DNA of 64,000 bases from Sweltsa coloradensis (lineage: Eukaryota; Arthropoda; Insecta; Plecoptera; Chloroperlidae), in assembly GCA_024449915.1 (NCBI GenBank), contig JAMZAV010000009.1, positions 372,001-436,000 of the forward strand, given 5' to 3'. Under the pieces are notes generated by a model that did no database searches, was not told the origin of the DNA, and worked only from the letters and a program-made list of their open reading frames with translations. Each line of letters opens with the position of its first letter. Position 1 is the first letter of the stretch. The translations under genes were made by a program, and so were the position numbers. Shown here piece by piece: positions 25,487-37,080 of the stretch.

Positions 25487-25515
25487 GGACCCGGCACCTC
25501 CACCAAATATACTAG
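25487..25515 (+). repeat. CCCGGCACCTCC box, copy
   Basis: GACCCGGCACCTCCACCAAA matches the dispersed box, followed by AT-rich sequence containing 'gtttaacttt'. The flanks do not align well with the other copies. Confidence 0.6.
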
Positions 25516-26436
25516 TTTAACTTTTCTGTTTAAAGGGGCTAATACACTAAAAATTATTTTTACCACATAATCTTGAGTATTTATACTTGACTAAAACTAG
25601 CGTTTGAAAAATGTATCTTATAACTGTGATTTTACACGAATTTGTAAGCTTTTCCATCCTGTAATTTGTGAAAAATTTGCGTTTTGATGAATTTCGTAAA
25701 TTGGCTTCAACCTGTTGAGTTTTCGTTTCACATAGATAGTAGAACATCATACCAATATGGAATTGACATTAAGAAAATTGTGTCTTTAAACTGTGCACAA
25801 ATATACTCTCAAACACAAAAATATATGTGTTCAGAAATTACACCCTTCTTGGTAATCAGCATATTTAACCAAACAACTTGACCAATTACAAAAACGGAAG
25901 AAAAGGATTTACAGAAAAACCTAGATCCACCAAGCTCAAGGGGCATAAATCGTCACAATGTCATATAATTTGGGAGATTTTTTCCGATGGGACCTTGCTA
26001 AAAAAAACTGCAAAATTTTCAACTTTTTCCGCTCAGGGTTAGTCCCAATACTTATTCTGTTTCTCTGTAAATTCATAACTAGTTAGCCGGAATGAATGTT
26101 TTTTTTTATTAAGTAGGTAAATACCCCTTATAAGTCCTTTCAAATATTGCTTAGACACCTAGACCAAACTAGTCACCTCAACAGAGGCAAGATGTTTCAA
26201 TGCATTTCATTTTATTCCCACGAAATCCATTAACAAACACAATAGAAAAATATTTCTACCAAACAAAGGAAATCCCGTAATTATATATAAACACCAGGAA
26301 AAAAAATAGTATGGAGGTTTCCGTTTTACAAAATTATATATTTCCGACCTTGCTTCTACTTTTGAACAAGACCCCAAAGTATTTACTAAATATTTCAAAG
26401 AGCTTATACAACATTAGAACGCTGCCAGCTTGAGTC
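25516..26436. other. AT-rich sequence, no gene
   Basis: Nothing recognisable. Short frames on both strands (25547-25881, 26207-26398) are AT-biased and unlike any known family. Confidence 0.45.
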
Positions 26437-26511
26437 CGCTACTCCCAGGGTCCACTAGATACTCATGCTAAGCAGCCGCTGTTAGGTATCTAGTGGACCC
26501 TGCGCTACTCC
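26437..26511. mobile_element. 57 bp micro-foldback element with 9 bp target duplication
   Basis: Positions 26446-26502 begin CAGGGTCCACTAGATAC and end GTATCTAGTGGACCCTG, pairing over 17 bp around a loop of about 22 nt. The same 9 bp, CGCTACTCC, lies immediately on both sides (26437-26445 and 26503-26511). Inverted ends bounded by exact direct repeats are the signature of a cut-and-paste transposition footprint. CAGGG...CCCTG ends are common in hAT elements, which usually make 8 bp duplications, so the superfamily is open. Confidence 0.8.
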
Positions 26512-26548
26512 TAGTTGAACTGTCGTGGACGTGGGTGGCCCACTACTG

Positions 26549-26556
26549 TGACGTCA
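26549..26556. promoter_or_regulatory. Perfect CRE palindrome TGACGTCA
   Basis: The 8 bp consensus for CREB/ATF-type bZIP proteins occurs in a moderately GC-rich stretch (26500-26600). A single 8-mer can arise by chance, and no gene start is attached. Confidence 0.3.
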
Positions 26557-26884
26557 GTGTTGGTTGGTCTTGTTCGCACCATGCGAGCCCGCGTTTGAAT
26601 AGCTAATAGACCGCTGTACACTGCACAGGTGGTGAAACTTAAAAGCAATTTATCAAGCAATTAGGAAATAAAACATGCTAAACATGCTCGTTGGGTGGTG
26701 GAATAAGTTACAGAGATTCGATTAGCTAAACTGCCGGTTAAACGCTTTAAGAGTGAACTTACTGTAGAGTAATATATAACTGTGACTTTATTTTGTTTTA
26801 CTATCTCTCGAATATACCATTCAAAGACCGTGCATTGAACACTACACTGTTATCTATTTGATGAAACTTTGAGATCAGGTGAGG

Positions 26885-27052
26885 TTTAGTTGTAATAACT
26901 CTGTTGGGCTAAACACTGCATTTTAAATAAATAAATAACAAGATTTTAAACAAGATTTCGACGACTTATCAGTCGTCTTCCACTGGTTTTACTGACAGGT
27001 ATTTATTTATTAAGGTGCAGTGTATAGTCTAATAGTTATTACAACTACACTG
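26885..27052. mobile_element. Foldback element with central GACGACT/AGTCGTC hairpin
   Basis: Arms at 26885-26938 and 26999-27052 are imperfect inverted repeats sharing TAGTTGTAATAACT, ACACTGCA and an (AAAT)n run. Between them is the hairpin GACGACTTATCAGTCGTC (about 26961-26978), which on the minus strand is followed by GAAATC. The same plan, inverted arms around a stem followed by GAAA, is seen at 37081-37342. Confidence 0.6.
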
Positions 27053-27054
27053 TT

Positions 27055-27175
27055 AGTTGGTAGGTCGTGGGTTTGATTTACACCACCACAGACATGACTG
27101 ACGGGGTTTTCCTCGAGTTAACTCTGCCATGTGGTGGATGCTAAGGTAAAGTCTGACAAACTATTCTCAAACCAT
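27055..27175 (+). repeat. tRNA-type SINE remnant
   Basis: A B-box-like GTGGGTTTGATTTACACC is followed by 'gactgacggggttttcctcgagtta', the order seen in SINE-2 in sense orientation. Strongly diverged. Confidence 0.4.
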
Positions 27176-27299
27176 CCTTTTTTATTTTCCCATTATCGTG
27201 AATAAAGTTGCAAGGAAAATGTATGTTTTCGCTATATTTCATTTGACGAAAGGTAGTTTAATAGAAGCGAATAAGTTTTGCTTAGTAGTCATATCCAAC

Positions 27300-27330
27300 A
27301 ACTATTATGGAGAGTATACTCGGCACCTCC
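27300..27330 (+). repeat. CCCGGCACCTCC box, diverged copy
   Basis: ACTCGGCACCTCCACCAAG (27309-27327) keeps the core of the dispersed box. It lies in an open frame (27198-27488) that matches no protein. Confidence 0.45.
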
Positions 27331-27654
27331 ACCAAGCAGTTGAACGCGGAGAATTATTATGTGTATCCTTCAATGATTTGCCTTTTAGTTTATTGAGGTT
27401 TTGTATTTCACGCCCAGAGTTGTCATCCTACAAACGTACAGTTATCACACACATATCTATCCTCAGCATATTCTCAGAAGAGGTGTGAAGGGCCCAGGGG
27501 GTGAGTTGATAGTTTTACGTAGGTTGGAAAAGCATTTGTACGAGAGTGGTAGAGACTCGCAATCGAATAAAAGATAACAGGACAAACAAGAACTAGTTCC
27601 TAGCACACAACACTCTAGGCACCATGTTTGTGTTACTTAGCTTTGCTTTTATAA

Positions 27655-28005
27655 AAAATCTGAGGTTAACATTTAATCGGCAGTGAGTAACCCTAAGGGT
27701 TAATAAACTTCACTTTACTTTAAAAGCATTGAAACTAATTGTCGAAAATAACAAATTTACCGAGTATTTGCATTTTTTAACGCGGAATGCGAAAACAAAA
27801 TAGATTCGCGAAAATATTTTAAAAGAATAAAAATAATCTTTGGTTAACATTTAATCGGCTCTTAATTAGACTTAAGGTTTACCTCACCTACACATACTAG
27901 ATTTATTTGAAAACAAATTTTCAACAATATAAAAAATGTCGAGTATCTGCACGTGTAAAATGTGAAATGCGAAATCTAAACATTTTCGCAAACATTTTAA
28001 GAGCG
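27655..28005. repeat. Diverged tandem duplication, step about 180 bp
   Basis: Two copies share GGTTAACATTTAATCGGC (27664 and 27842), 'cgagtat-tgca', 'gaaatgcgaaa', and 'ttcgc-aa-attttaa'. The copies are diverged (about 65-75% by eye), so this is an old event. A 6 bp GGCGCT/AGCGCC stem follows at 28006-28024. Confidence 0.65.
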
Positions 28006-28029
28006 GCGCTAGAAAACAGCGCCGATCCT

Positions 28030-31000
28030 TGAAGTACGGCGTAGTCTAGTAGCTCGTATAGGCTGACACTTACTGGCGTACAGACTTGACGTTAATAATG
28101 CAGCTGCTGCCAGAGGCTCCCCGTACTAAGTCTCTAATCTCCCAGCGTAAGAGGGAGAAAAGAAGTAGCACTCCCCCTTTGAATCAAAGCCTTTGCTTCT
28201 TTACAGCTACGTGAAGCTAAAACAGAATCCGGAATGAAGGGAAAAGGGAAATTAAAACTTACCGACAATGACCACAGGATGAGGGGAGGGGGTAAGGGGG
28301 AATGAGTGGTGATTTTTCTAGTCTGGTGATTATGAGCGAAAAACAGTACACTTGTACATACTAGGGAAGTATAGAGGTTTTTGGATAAGCTTAGTGATTG
28401 TAGTGAACGTTACTACCATGAGAAAAATATATTAAATAACAACTCTTTTGTCTGTTGGTTTGTTCTCTACTGGAAAAACAGCTTCTCCGATCTTTATAAA
28501 ATCTCTGTACTCAGATATGCCATGTTTATTACAGGCTAAATACGCTCATCCATACACGCGACTATAAAAAGCGTTCGCTTATCCGCCTAGTCGTAAACAT
28601 TTTGTTTAGATCACTCATCAGTAAATCCAGCATGCTGGTTGTTTTTGTACTTTGCGTCTATACAGTGTGTGCAAATACGCAAAATACGAACCTCTTCCTC
28701 AATTTCAACTTTTAAGTCAAACGTGAAATCATTTCTTATATCCAAAAGTTTCTACTCGCTCCATGAATATCTCTCCGCGTAGAATGTAATGAAATGAGGA
28801 AAACCAATTTATCAATCAATTCATCATGTTAAAAGTTATTAAGTTTGAAATTAATTTACCTATATTATGGGACATTATATAATGTTTATTTACTGCCCAC
28901 TACATACAAAACTATGTTATATCACATTATTATTATTTATCTACATTGTTCTCTTTCTCTCCATAAAAGAGTTATACATATACCATGTCAAAGAGAATAA
29001 AGCATTATCAATTATCAATTCGATACAATAATAGCGACGTAAAATTTTCAAGTACCTCATTGTGTTGCAAATAATGTTGCATATACATTTCGATTTCATT
29101 TCAAAATGTATGGTTTTATTGGCTCTAACTCGGTGTCCAAAGGAAACAGCTGTGCTTACAGGAACAACAAAATGCTATAACTGAATACCACATAAATTTC
29201 AAATAAACTTTTTAACCATGATTCAACTGAATTTCTGAATTGTTTTGTACACTGGTGTTTGGCCCGTGCGGGACTTGGGTAGTCTCAATGCATCGGTCGC
29301 GTGGGTATCTGAATGAATCACGTACGAGTTTCGGCACTGCAAGAATGCCAACTACGCGGCGTAAAAAGTTATTTTCGTACGCCGGAAAAGATTTCCAATG
29401 AAAAATGAGTTGTAAAAAAATACGAGTCATCAGGCAAACTTGTTACAACGAGTCTCACTCGCGAAGAACATATTAAGTACGCGTCTAGACAACGACAGGT
29501 TACAAAACGTCCAGATGAGCAGCAGTTCAATCATAATTCAAGAGTTTCGAAACACAAGTGCTAAGTTATCTTCCTTGGATGATCGCCACGATTTAGTCGG
29601 AAAACCACGAACACATCTTTGTTGTGTGAGAACTAATTTATCACTTAAAAATACATCCAAGTGGATTAGTCATGTCCAGTGGACGCTATTTTTTCATGCC
29701 CGGTAGTTTATCAGGTTAATCTATCATCAGGAAACTTGTCCTCATTAAAATCTGGAATCGACGTTGAAATATCGTGGAAACTGGAAAAGTTAAGAAGATT
29801 TATAAAATTTTACAGAGAGCTGAAAAGCTTTCGACAACTAATAAATATGCATTTTCTATATTTAAATTTTGCGAACTTTACGTCTTAATAAGTTGGCCTT
29901 CTCTTTCTACTGATTTAAGTAACTTTTTGAGCAACGATTCTTCTGAAAAATATAAATTCATATTTATGTTTTATCTGCTCCACGATCCCAATTTAAGTAT
30001 GAAACAATTACCAAAATAATAACGTTCGTAATAATATTTTTTATTAAAAAAGATGAAAATTTGAGTAATTTTTATTTAACATTATTTTTTTATTATTATA
30101 TTCAAAATGTTTTAGTGCATATTAACACTTTAATATACAACAAGAACAACATTTAGGAAATAAAAAACTATTTCTGCCATCAGGTTATTTAAAAAAAATC
30201 ATTTCTTTACAGATACGCTCGCGGAAATTTGCTATGTTGTTGATATTGTTTTCAGTTTCGTAATATTTTCAATTTAATGTACATTTACAATTGAAACATA
30301 ATAATATTATAATGAGTTTCTAGATAATGACATAGTTTTATTGTCTGACCATAGTTTAGTGGTGCCTCCTAAGTATGTATTTTAAATATACCTACCTTAA
30401 AATTCACATACAGTTAAAAATGGTTTGTTTCATTATTATATGAAAATTGTTTAATTTCTTAAATTGAAAAATGAAATTAGATATTTATAAAAGAACTCGT
30501 GTTAATATATTGGTAAATAAAATGTCTTTAACGTTTTACTAAATAAGTACGTATAATAAAAACAGCCACGGCAGCAGTGGCCCTTACTTAGTTCACGCAC
30601 TATTAGGCGTTGTTCACGCGTCTCTCTCTTACGCATAACTCCATCCATCAGGATTCTATTAACAGCGCTGAACAACGAATACAGATAAAAACTATTAATA
30701 TTGAAATAAGTGCTGTCCAATGTCGCGGCATCTACAATAAATCTTGTATTTTATTATTCATGAATTCTAATCTTGTTATAACGCCCGACTTTCACTATTA
30801 ATAGTTTTTACGACTTGCGAAGTCGCTGAGTTGTAAAATCGAATTGAGTGGCACTTTTTTCTATGTGTGGGGTTCTACGTGTGAAGAAATTCTATTTTTC
30901 AACGCCGTCAAACAAAACGTTTATTTTTTATTTAAAAAAAGAAGAGAACTTAAAGCCCAGTCTGAAGGCAATGTACTCCGGTTTTATTGTTTTTAATTCC

Positions 31001-31185
31001 ACATAAAATGTGTTTCAAATATCAAAAATAATTTTTTGAGAAATAGTAACAATTCGAGACATTTTGTCATTTGTTTATCTATTTTAGTGTATATATTTAT
31101 TTATTTACCTGCTATTTTATTCACAAACTAAACGTGACTCTACATAAAGTATGGAGGGAACGTCCAAAAGCAATTTTATAGGACT
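28030..31185. other. AT-rich sequence with small GC patch, no supported gene
   Basis: A 38-codon frame starts at ATG 28100 in a GC-rich patch (28020-28260). A G-rich run (GGGGAGGGGGTAAGGGGG) lies at about 28275-28295. Frames at 29212-29430 (minus) and 29440-30019 (plus) resemble no family. None is firm enough to call. Confidence 0.4.
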
Positions 31186-31189
31186 CAAT

Positions 31190-31315
31190 CCCCAACATAA
31201 GTATTATAGCACATAAGTACTGCTTGAAATGTCCATCAGTGGCGGGTATCGAAACCGGTCCTCGCGAACACAATATCGCGTGTGACGCATGAGGTACCTC
31301 GGTAATGTCTCCAAT
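31190..31315 (-). repeat. Degenerate tRNA-type SINE remnant
   Basis: The sequence GTATCGAAACCGGTCC on the plus strand is a decayed B box on the minus strand, with SINE-2-like spacing around it. No intact body. Confidence 0.3.
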
Positions 31316-31500
31316 TTATTATTAATTATCTGACATTAACAAACTTACGGTTAGTTGCAGGCGCCAGCCAGCTATCAGTCGGTAGAGAGCTACGAAGACT
31401 CCTTACCCTAAATTATACAGTTTTCAATTTAATAAAACAAAAACAATTAGGGTGTGAAAAAGAGAGGAAAATGTTGAACACAGAAGTTTAATTATAAATA

Positions 31501-31810
31501 GGTCTGTTTGTTCGCGGACCTGGTATTAACACTAAAAAATCCAGTGTTTACACTTTACACTGGCTTCTGGGCTAGTGTTATGAGAGCGAGTTTTAACACT
31601 GAAGAGAACGAACGGACCAAAATGGCTCATTTCACAAAAGTGTGTGCGAACACAGACACTAGGTTTGTTCGTTCGTACACGCTTTTGTGAAATGAGCCAT
31701 TTTCGTCCGTTCGTTCGCTTCAGTGTTAAAACTGGCTCTCCTAGAAGCCAGTGTTAAGTGTAGACACTGATTTTTTGAGTGCTTACACTAGGTCCGCGAA
31801 CAAACAAACC
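31501..31810. mobile_element. 310 bp near-palindromic foldback element (MITE-like)
   Basis: The left arm begins GGTCTGTTTGTTCGCGGACC and the right arm ends GGTCCGCGAACAAACAAACC. Pairing continues inward through CAGTGTTTACAC/AGTGTAGACACTG and the block AAAATGGCTCATTTCACAAA, nearly to the centre at about 31657. Arms are about 145 bp each. There is no transposase, and no convincing target duplication was seen. A transcript would form a long hairpin. Confidence 0.88.
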
Positions 31811-32394
31811 TTATATCGTCCAACAAGGCAATTAATGTTTCTTAAAAATGTTTTTTTAAAGGTAATTTGCTTGTATCTGACCTGAGTACAAAGTAATTGA
31901 TGTGTCATTAAAGGGGCAGGGTGGTGTACGGCTACAGCTTCATCAATCCGTGCACCGCTACTTGTTTAACATACTCTCCAGTCAAATCACGTCCAACTCT
32001 TCACGGCAGCTTTACTTTTCACTCTTCATCTTAGCAGTTTGACGGCGACGAGAAATCCCCTAAGCTGCGTGCTAGCTTAATTTCTAAAAAGTCACTTTGT
32101 CTCTTCACTTGGTTGGCTTGTTCATGAGCAAAGTGCTACGTGGCCTGCTAAGCTGCGGTTCATCACAGTAAACTAGATGATTTCACTTTAACCACGTCCT
32201 GGTGGAACCGTTGGAGAGAAAAAACTAAAAATTAAAACTATATAAGTAACCGTGAGCCAGGAACTAACAAAACTTTGTTCGTTTTGGGATCCCCGTTTGG
32301 CTAGGATACAAGATAGGTGTGCCTTCTCACAAAAATAAATGAACAACATTTTATAGAATTTCTGGCTAATATTTAATATTTGCGTTTTATTTAA

Positions 32395-32600
32395 AATTAT
32401 TCATTTATTTTTATTTTATTTTTGACTCATATTACAACAGATCATTTACTACACTACACAAGTGAAAATATTATCATTGGCCAAAATGCATATAATATTT
32501 ATAAAAAAGATCATATGTCTTACAAATAATAGCTAAAATATAAATGTATCACTCTATGCAAAGTATAAACAATGAATTTATAAAATGTGTAAAAGAAGTG
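32395..32600 (-). repeat. Family D retroposon tail, diverged copy
   Basis: Reverse complement of 'cattatttttattttatttttgactcatattacaacag' type sequence, ending on the minus strand in a TGTTGTAATATGAG plus AAATAAAATAAA tail. It resembles 6500-6660. Confidence 0.4.
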
Positions 32601-32775
32601 CAAATAAGTAAGAACTGATATTTTTTCCCGCGTTTTTGGACGCACTATTATATCAGTATTTTTAGAGTTACATCATCATCATCATCTGTTGCCACCTCAT
32701 CTGTTATCTGTTTTCGTCGTGTCGACTTGAAATATATATGCCTCTCCATCTTCTTCTCTCAGCTGCCACCATTCT

Positions 32776-32820
32776 TCCCCCTCCCCTCTCCACGTCTTCC
32801 CCCCCTCCCCCTCCCCCTCC
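32776..32820 (-). other. C-rich tract, strong G-quadruplex potential on the minus strand
   Basis: Runs of 5, 4, 7, 5 and 5 C occur within 45 bp, the last three separated by single T. The minus strand therefore satisfies the G3+N1-7 pattern. The glycine-rich minus-strand frame here (32704-32895) is a by-product. Confidence 0.7.
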
Positions 32821-32824
32821 TACC

Positions 32825-34339
32825 GAGATCGTGGTCAACCCCTCGCGCTCCAGCCTACACGTACATTCATTCATTACGTGGTAAAGAACAATCACACTTT
32901 CATGTCAGAAAAAGTAATTACAATTTAATATAGTCCAATAATTCAATACCACTGATTATGCCTTAGGCGATTTTGTTTGTACAACATTTTATTCAATTAT
33001 TAAATCATTGGGCAATACAAACCTTGGCTTTTGTATTTTAGGTGTACAGTAATTGTTTAATAATAATTCCATAATACGATAGCAGATATAAATCGTAAAT
33101 TATATCCATTGGAAAAAATGATTTTACGCCACACCAAACGCCACTTTGTTATTGACAGACAATAATTAACCAACAGCCTAGAAATATTCCATTCAGATTT
33201 GTGTATAAATTCTAACTTAAAAAATGGTTAAAGTTATTTAAATAGGTTGAAATTTCTTCGTTGATGTTTAATTTTACATTTATTCCAGTTTGATGGAAAC
33301 AATTACAAATTTATTGGTTGATATTAAATTGAATAATAGTGACATAAAGCTCTTGTTAAAGGTTGACAATGAGAATGGCGCTAGTTTTAGAAACCCATAA
33401 ATGAATAAATATACAATTAAAATAAAGTTTTTTGTGTAGTGTGCATTTTAGTTTTGTAATTATTCGTTTTCCTCGATGATTATAAAAAGAAAGAAATTCC
33501 TGCGTTCATAAATCATAAAACCATTTTTAGTGATCCCCATACTATGAGTCCAAATGTTCTGTATATACTCTATTGCAACAGATCATGAAGCTATACACTG
33601 AAATATATTAAACTTAATGGTGGTACTTCCTTTTTATGCCCAACATCATTACTATTCCTTTTACATTTTGAACTTAAATATGCACTAAAGGAGTATCATA
33701 AGATGTAATAAGATGATATGATGAATGCGTAAACTTTGTGACCAATGACAATTGAGAAGGATGATAAGAATGTCGCGTTAATATCCTCAAGCTTAATTTA
33801 TTGAGTAATACCTCGGGAGTATATTACGTCATTATAAGTTCTCTCACGATGACTTATAAGTGAATGTGCAGCATGAATGCCTGTACTCGCTCCGGGCAGC
33901 ATCGAGTACAGCGAGCCACCGTCGTCGGTATCTCTCTCATCCCCGCCCGGAACTATAGTGAGGAGGACTCCACACTACAAGAGACGAAGCCAATAACAGA
34001 TTCGCACACTTTTCTTTTGTCTGGCTGATAATTGCCAATAACAGGTGGAAACTGAGCGCGCTTTGTAGTGTGCTCAACGATCGCAATCTACGAGCTAATA
34101 TAATGACGGAGCTATGAGGAAAGTTGCTTGTTTTATTCGTTTTCGCTCATCATACGTTGGCGTTGAAGGCAATATTGGAATCTGTCTGTCCATTGTTTGT
34201 TGTTCAGATCAGCAAGACCGGCATTAAAACACTGCTTAATGTTTATTAATGTGGAAAAAGTTTGTGACAATATACTTGTGTTATGTTTAGACTGAATAAA
34301 TATACAAATCTCATATTTAGTGTCTATACCTGTCATTTT
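32825..34339. other. AT-rich sequence with a GC-rich candidate first exon near 33.9 kb
   Basis: Most is AT-rich and blank. At 33870-34090 a GC-rich block carries a 51-codon open frame (ATG 33873, stop ending 34028), preceded by TTACGTCA (33824) and TATAAG (33833 and 33855). CTGTACTCG/CGAGTACAG (33881-33911) forms a 9 bp stem with a 13 nt loop. The frame matches no family I know; a first exon is conceivable but weak. Confidence 0.3.
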
Positions 34340-34420
34340 TAGTGATGGACTTCAATTTAAAAGCGGACCAGCCTACGCCATCGACGCGCGAACATAACCA
34401 ACTAAAGACATGCCGGTATT
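34340..34420 (-). repeat. Family C SINE internal fragment
   Basis: 'ggacttcaatttaaaagcggaccagcc', CGCCATCGACGCGCGAACA and 'aaccaactaaagac' line up with the body of family C (compare 46190-46275), in antisense. Tail and tRNA head are both missing. Confidence 0.65.
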
Positions 34421-35659
34421 TTAAATAAACGTACATAGAACATAAATAACAATAATAATGTTGTTATCTTTTATTATATTTATTGTTATAAGGTTGGCAG
34501 TCACCAAGAGTGTTTGGAGCTCTGCTCTTTTCTGCCATCCTCGTGATACATTTAATCAATGAATGTGTTACGGAACAAATAATAAAATAAATAGAATAGT
34601 ACATATTATTAGTATATTAGTGCAGTATTAGTACATCTTTGTACCAACGTTTTGCTTACTTGATATAAATATATTAAATTCTAAATTTCTCCCTAAAATC
34701 ACATTCGTATTTTATAATTAAAAATAAAATTATTTATGTTTATCAAAATACATTCTTTCGTTTGAATTTTGAATGTTTACATCAAATAGTTTTTATTTTT
34801 GCTTCATTTAATATCTATGTTGCGTTCTGTTCTTTAACATTGAGTTACATTTATACTCGCCATTTTGTTCTGAAGTAATTAAATGAGTTGTTTCACGACC
34901 AGCTAGCCCCAAGCATAGGGCGTCGCCGTCGTGCGTTCTACCCTAACTCAGACGGGACCCCCTTTGTTAATTAATTATACAACTTGACGCTAAATGAATA
35001 TTATATTAATTTTAAATTAAAATAAAGGATGAGCCAAGTACATTTATGAGAAGATTATCATGAAAGTTTTACATTGAATTGATATTCATCCACTTTTCCC
35101 GTAATAATCTTTATATATATTTTATCTCCTGTGTTTTACGGACGTAGTATTCGATTTACTAGATTATCTCTCCCAAGTGGGGAATGAACGTCACCTTACT
35201 TCTGCACATGCCTGTACATTTTATAGTCTCAATTTACAGTTGAGTTCCCCAAGTAAGTGCATATATCAACTTTTTCTAGATTATAAAATATTACGTTAGG
35301 ATAACGTGGAGCATTCGAGTCTTATATTTTATCACTACTACAACAAAGTGAATTTTATTACGCTCTAAATAACAATAAACGAGGCGTTAGTTTGTATTTT
35401 AACAGATTGGCTATTTTTAAATTGTTAGTTATAATAGTCGATGAATTTCAATTACAAAGCGAGTGAATTGCGATTGTTTCACAAATCACTAATATTTTTT
35501 TCAGGAGGTTAGTAACATATTTTATAATATATGATTATCGACGACAGGTTAGTCAAGATTAATTAAGAAGCAAAGCTGAATAAGCGAACGTGTGCGTTAG
35601 GTGGTAAACTATTTGGTATCGTACGCTAGTGTGACTTCAAGATACCAATACTGAATCCA

Positions 35660-36631
35660 GGACCCAAGTTTTGAATCAAAACGTCGAAATTTTTCGACGT
35701 TTTGAGTGGTCACGTGGTCTGATAACGTCGATTTCCTCAAAAAGCTAATTTTGAAATCAAAACGTCTTTTTTTTGACGTCCCACAACGTCTTTTTCTACC
35801 CACGAAAAAATAGCTTGTGGGACATGCGTGGGATGATGCTTTTTGACGTTACGCCCTCTCAATATAATATACTCGTTCGTCCTATGCATGTTTATACAAG
35901 GCTGTGGTTAAATTCGAACACTTGGGACTTGGCATTTGGCGCTAGGCTATTACGATGTATTTGGCATTTTCAATTTATAAATAAACTAATTAATCTTGAT
36001 TTCATGGCCCCACACTAGGGTAAGGCCTAGGCCCTACATCAAATTAGGGCTACCTAGGTCGAAAGCCTATTAATAGGCTAGGCCTAGCGCCTTGGACCTA
36101 GGGCCGCCTTGGCCCCTAGCTCTTGTCAACATTCAGACACCTCGCGTTTTATTTACCTTTTAGCATGCATGCAAGTTATTTCCACGACGCATCTTTGTTA
36201 TTTTTATGTTATGAAACGTTGAGTTTTGCAGATTCAAATCGTGTATTGATGAAATAAGATCTTCTTGCTGTTCAAATGCATGTTGATTGTATTTTATAGG
36301 TTATGTTCGGCACTGCGCTGGGAGAACGTAAACAAACAAGGAAATGCAAAGACTTTAGAAAAAACATGTAATATGTATAGTAGGCCTATCTTTGTCTGAG
36401 GTCTTTGGGTGTAGGAGCATAGAATACTCATATTTGATTGGTCCAGAGTTCGGCAATGTTCGGCTAGCGGGAGAGATAGCTGACGGGAAGAACAGCAAAG
36501 CAAGTTTATCTCACAACGTCAGTAGAAAGATTCAAAACTAGCATTTCATTCAAACCACAAAAATCGACGTTATCAAGTGACGTTATGAAAGTGACGTTTT
36601 GATCAAAACGCTTATTTCAAAACTTGGGCCC
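35660..36631. mobile_element. 972 bp non-autonomous DNA transposon with AACGTC-rich ends
   Basis: The left end GGACCCAAGTTTTGAATCAA (35660) matches the right end, whose reverse complement reads GGGCCCAAGTTTTGAAAT (36631). Both subterminal zones are loaded with AACGTC/GACGTT hexamers (35680-35850 and 36510-36600), including AACGTCGATTT on each side. Clustered subterminal motifs are typical transposase-binding sites. The interior has a CCTAGG/AGGCCTA-rich patch at 36015-36110 and no transposase. Target duplication is unclear and the superfamily was not assigned. Confidence 0.75.
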
Positions 36632-37080
36632 CAGTGCAGAATTATGTGTTCTAGAGTCAGGATGTATAAAACTTATATGGTGCAGTTTAATATCTGGTGT
36701 GTTAAATGCGTAGATAAACATACATGATTTTTAAATGTTTACTTTAAATTATTTCGTCACTTGTAGACCTCACGTCATCATTTAAGTCCCATCCAATATT
36801 CAACAACTTTTGTATTATTATATGTGAGTGGGATTTTGTGAATACAACAAGCGAATCATACACAATTAAATCACGATTAGATACAATAAATATATAAGTT
36901 TTTATACTAGGGTAGAAAAAACAACATCTTTTAGTGGCATTTAAGGGCGAGAGTTATTTTGTGTGATAAGAGGACATTATCGGTTTATGACCACGATTTG
37001 TCTTGGCTCAAAACTCGTTCAATCCGCACAATATACGAATATAATTAAATTACACTTATGACGGTAAAAGTATAATCATA
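36632..37080. other. AT-rich sequence, no gene
   Basis: Nothing recognisable between the two mobile elements. Confidence 0.45.
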
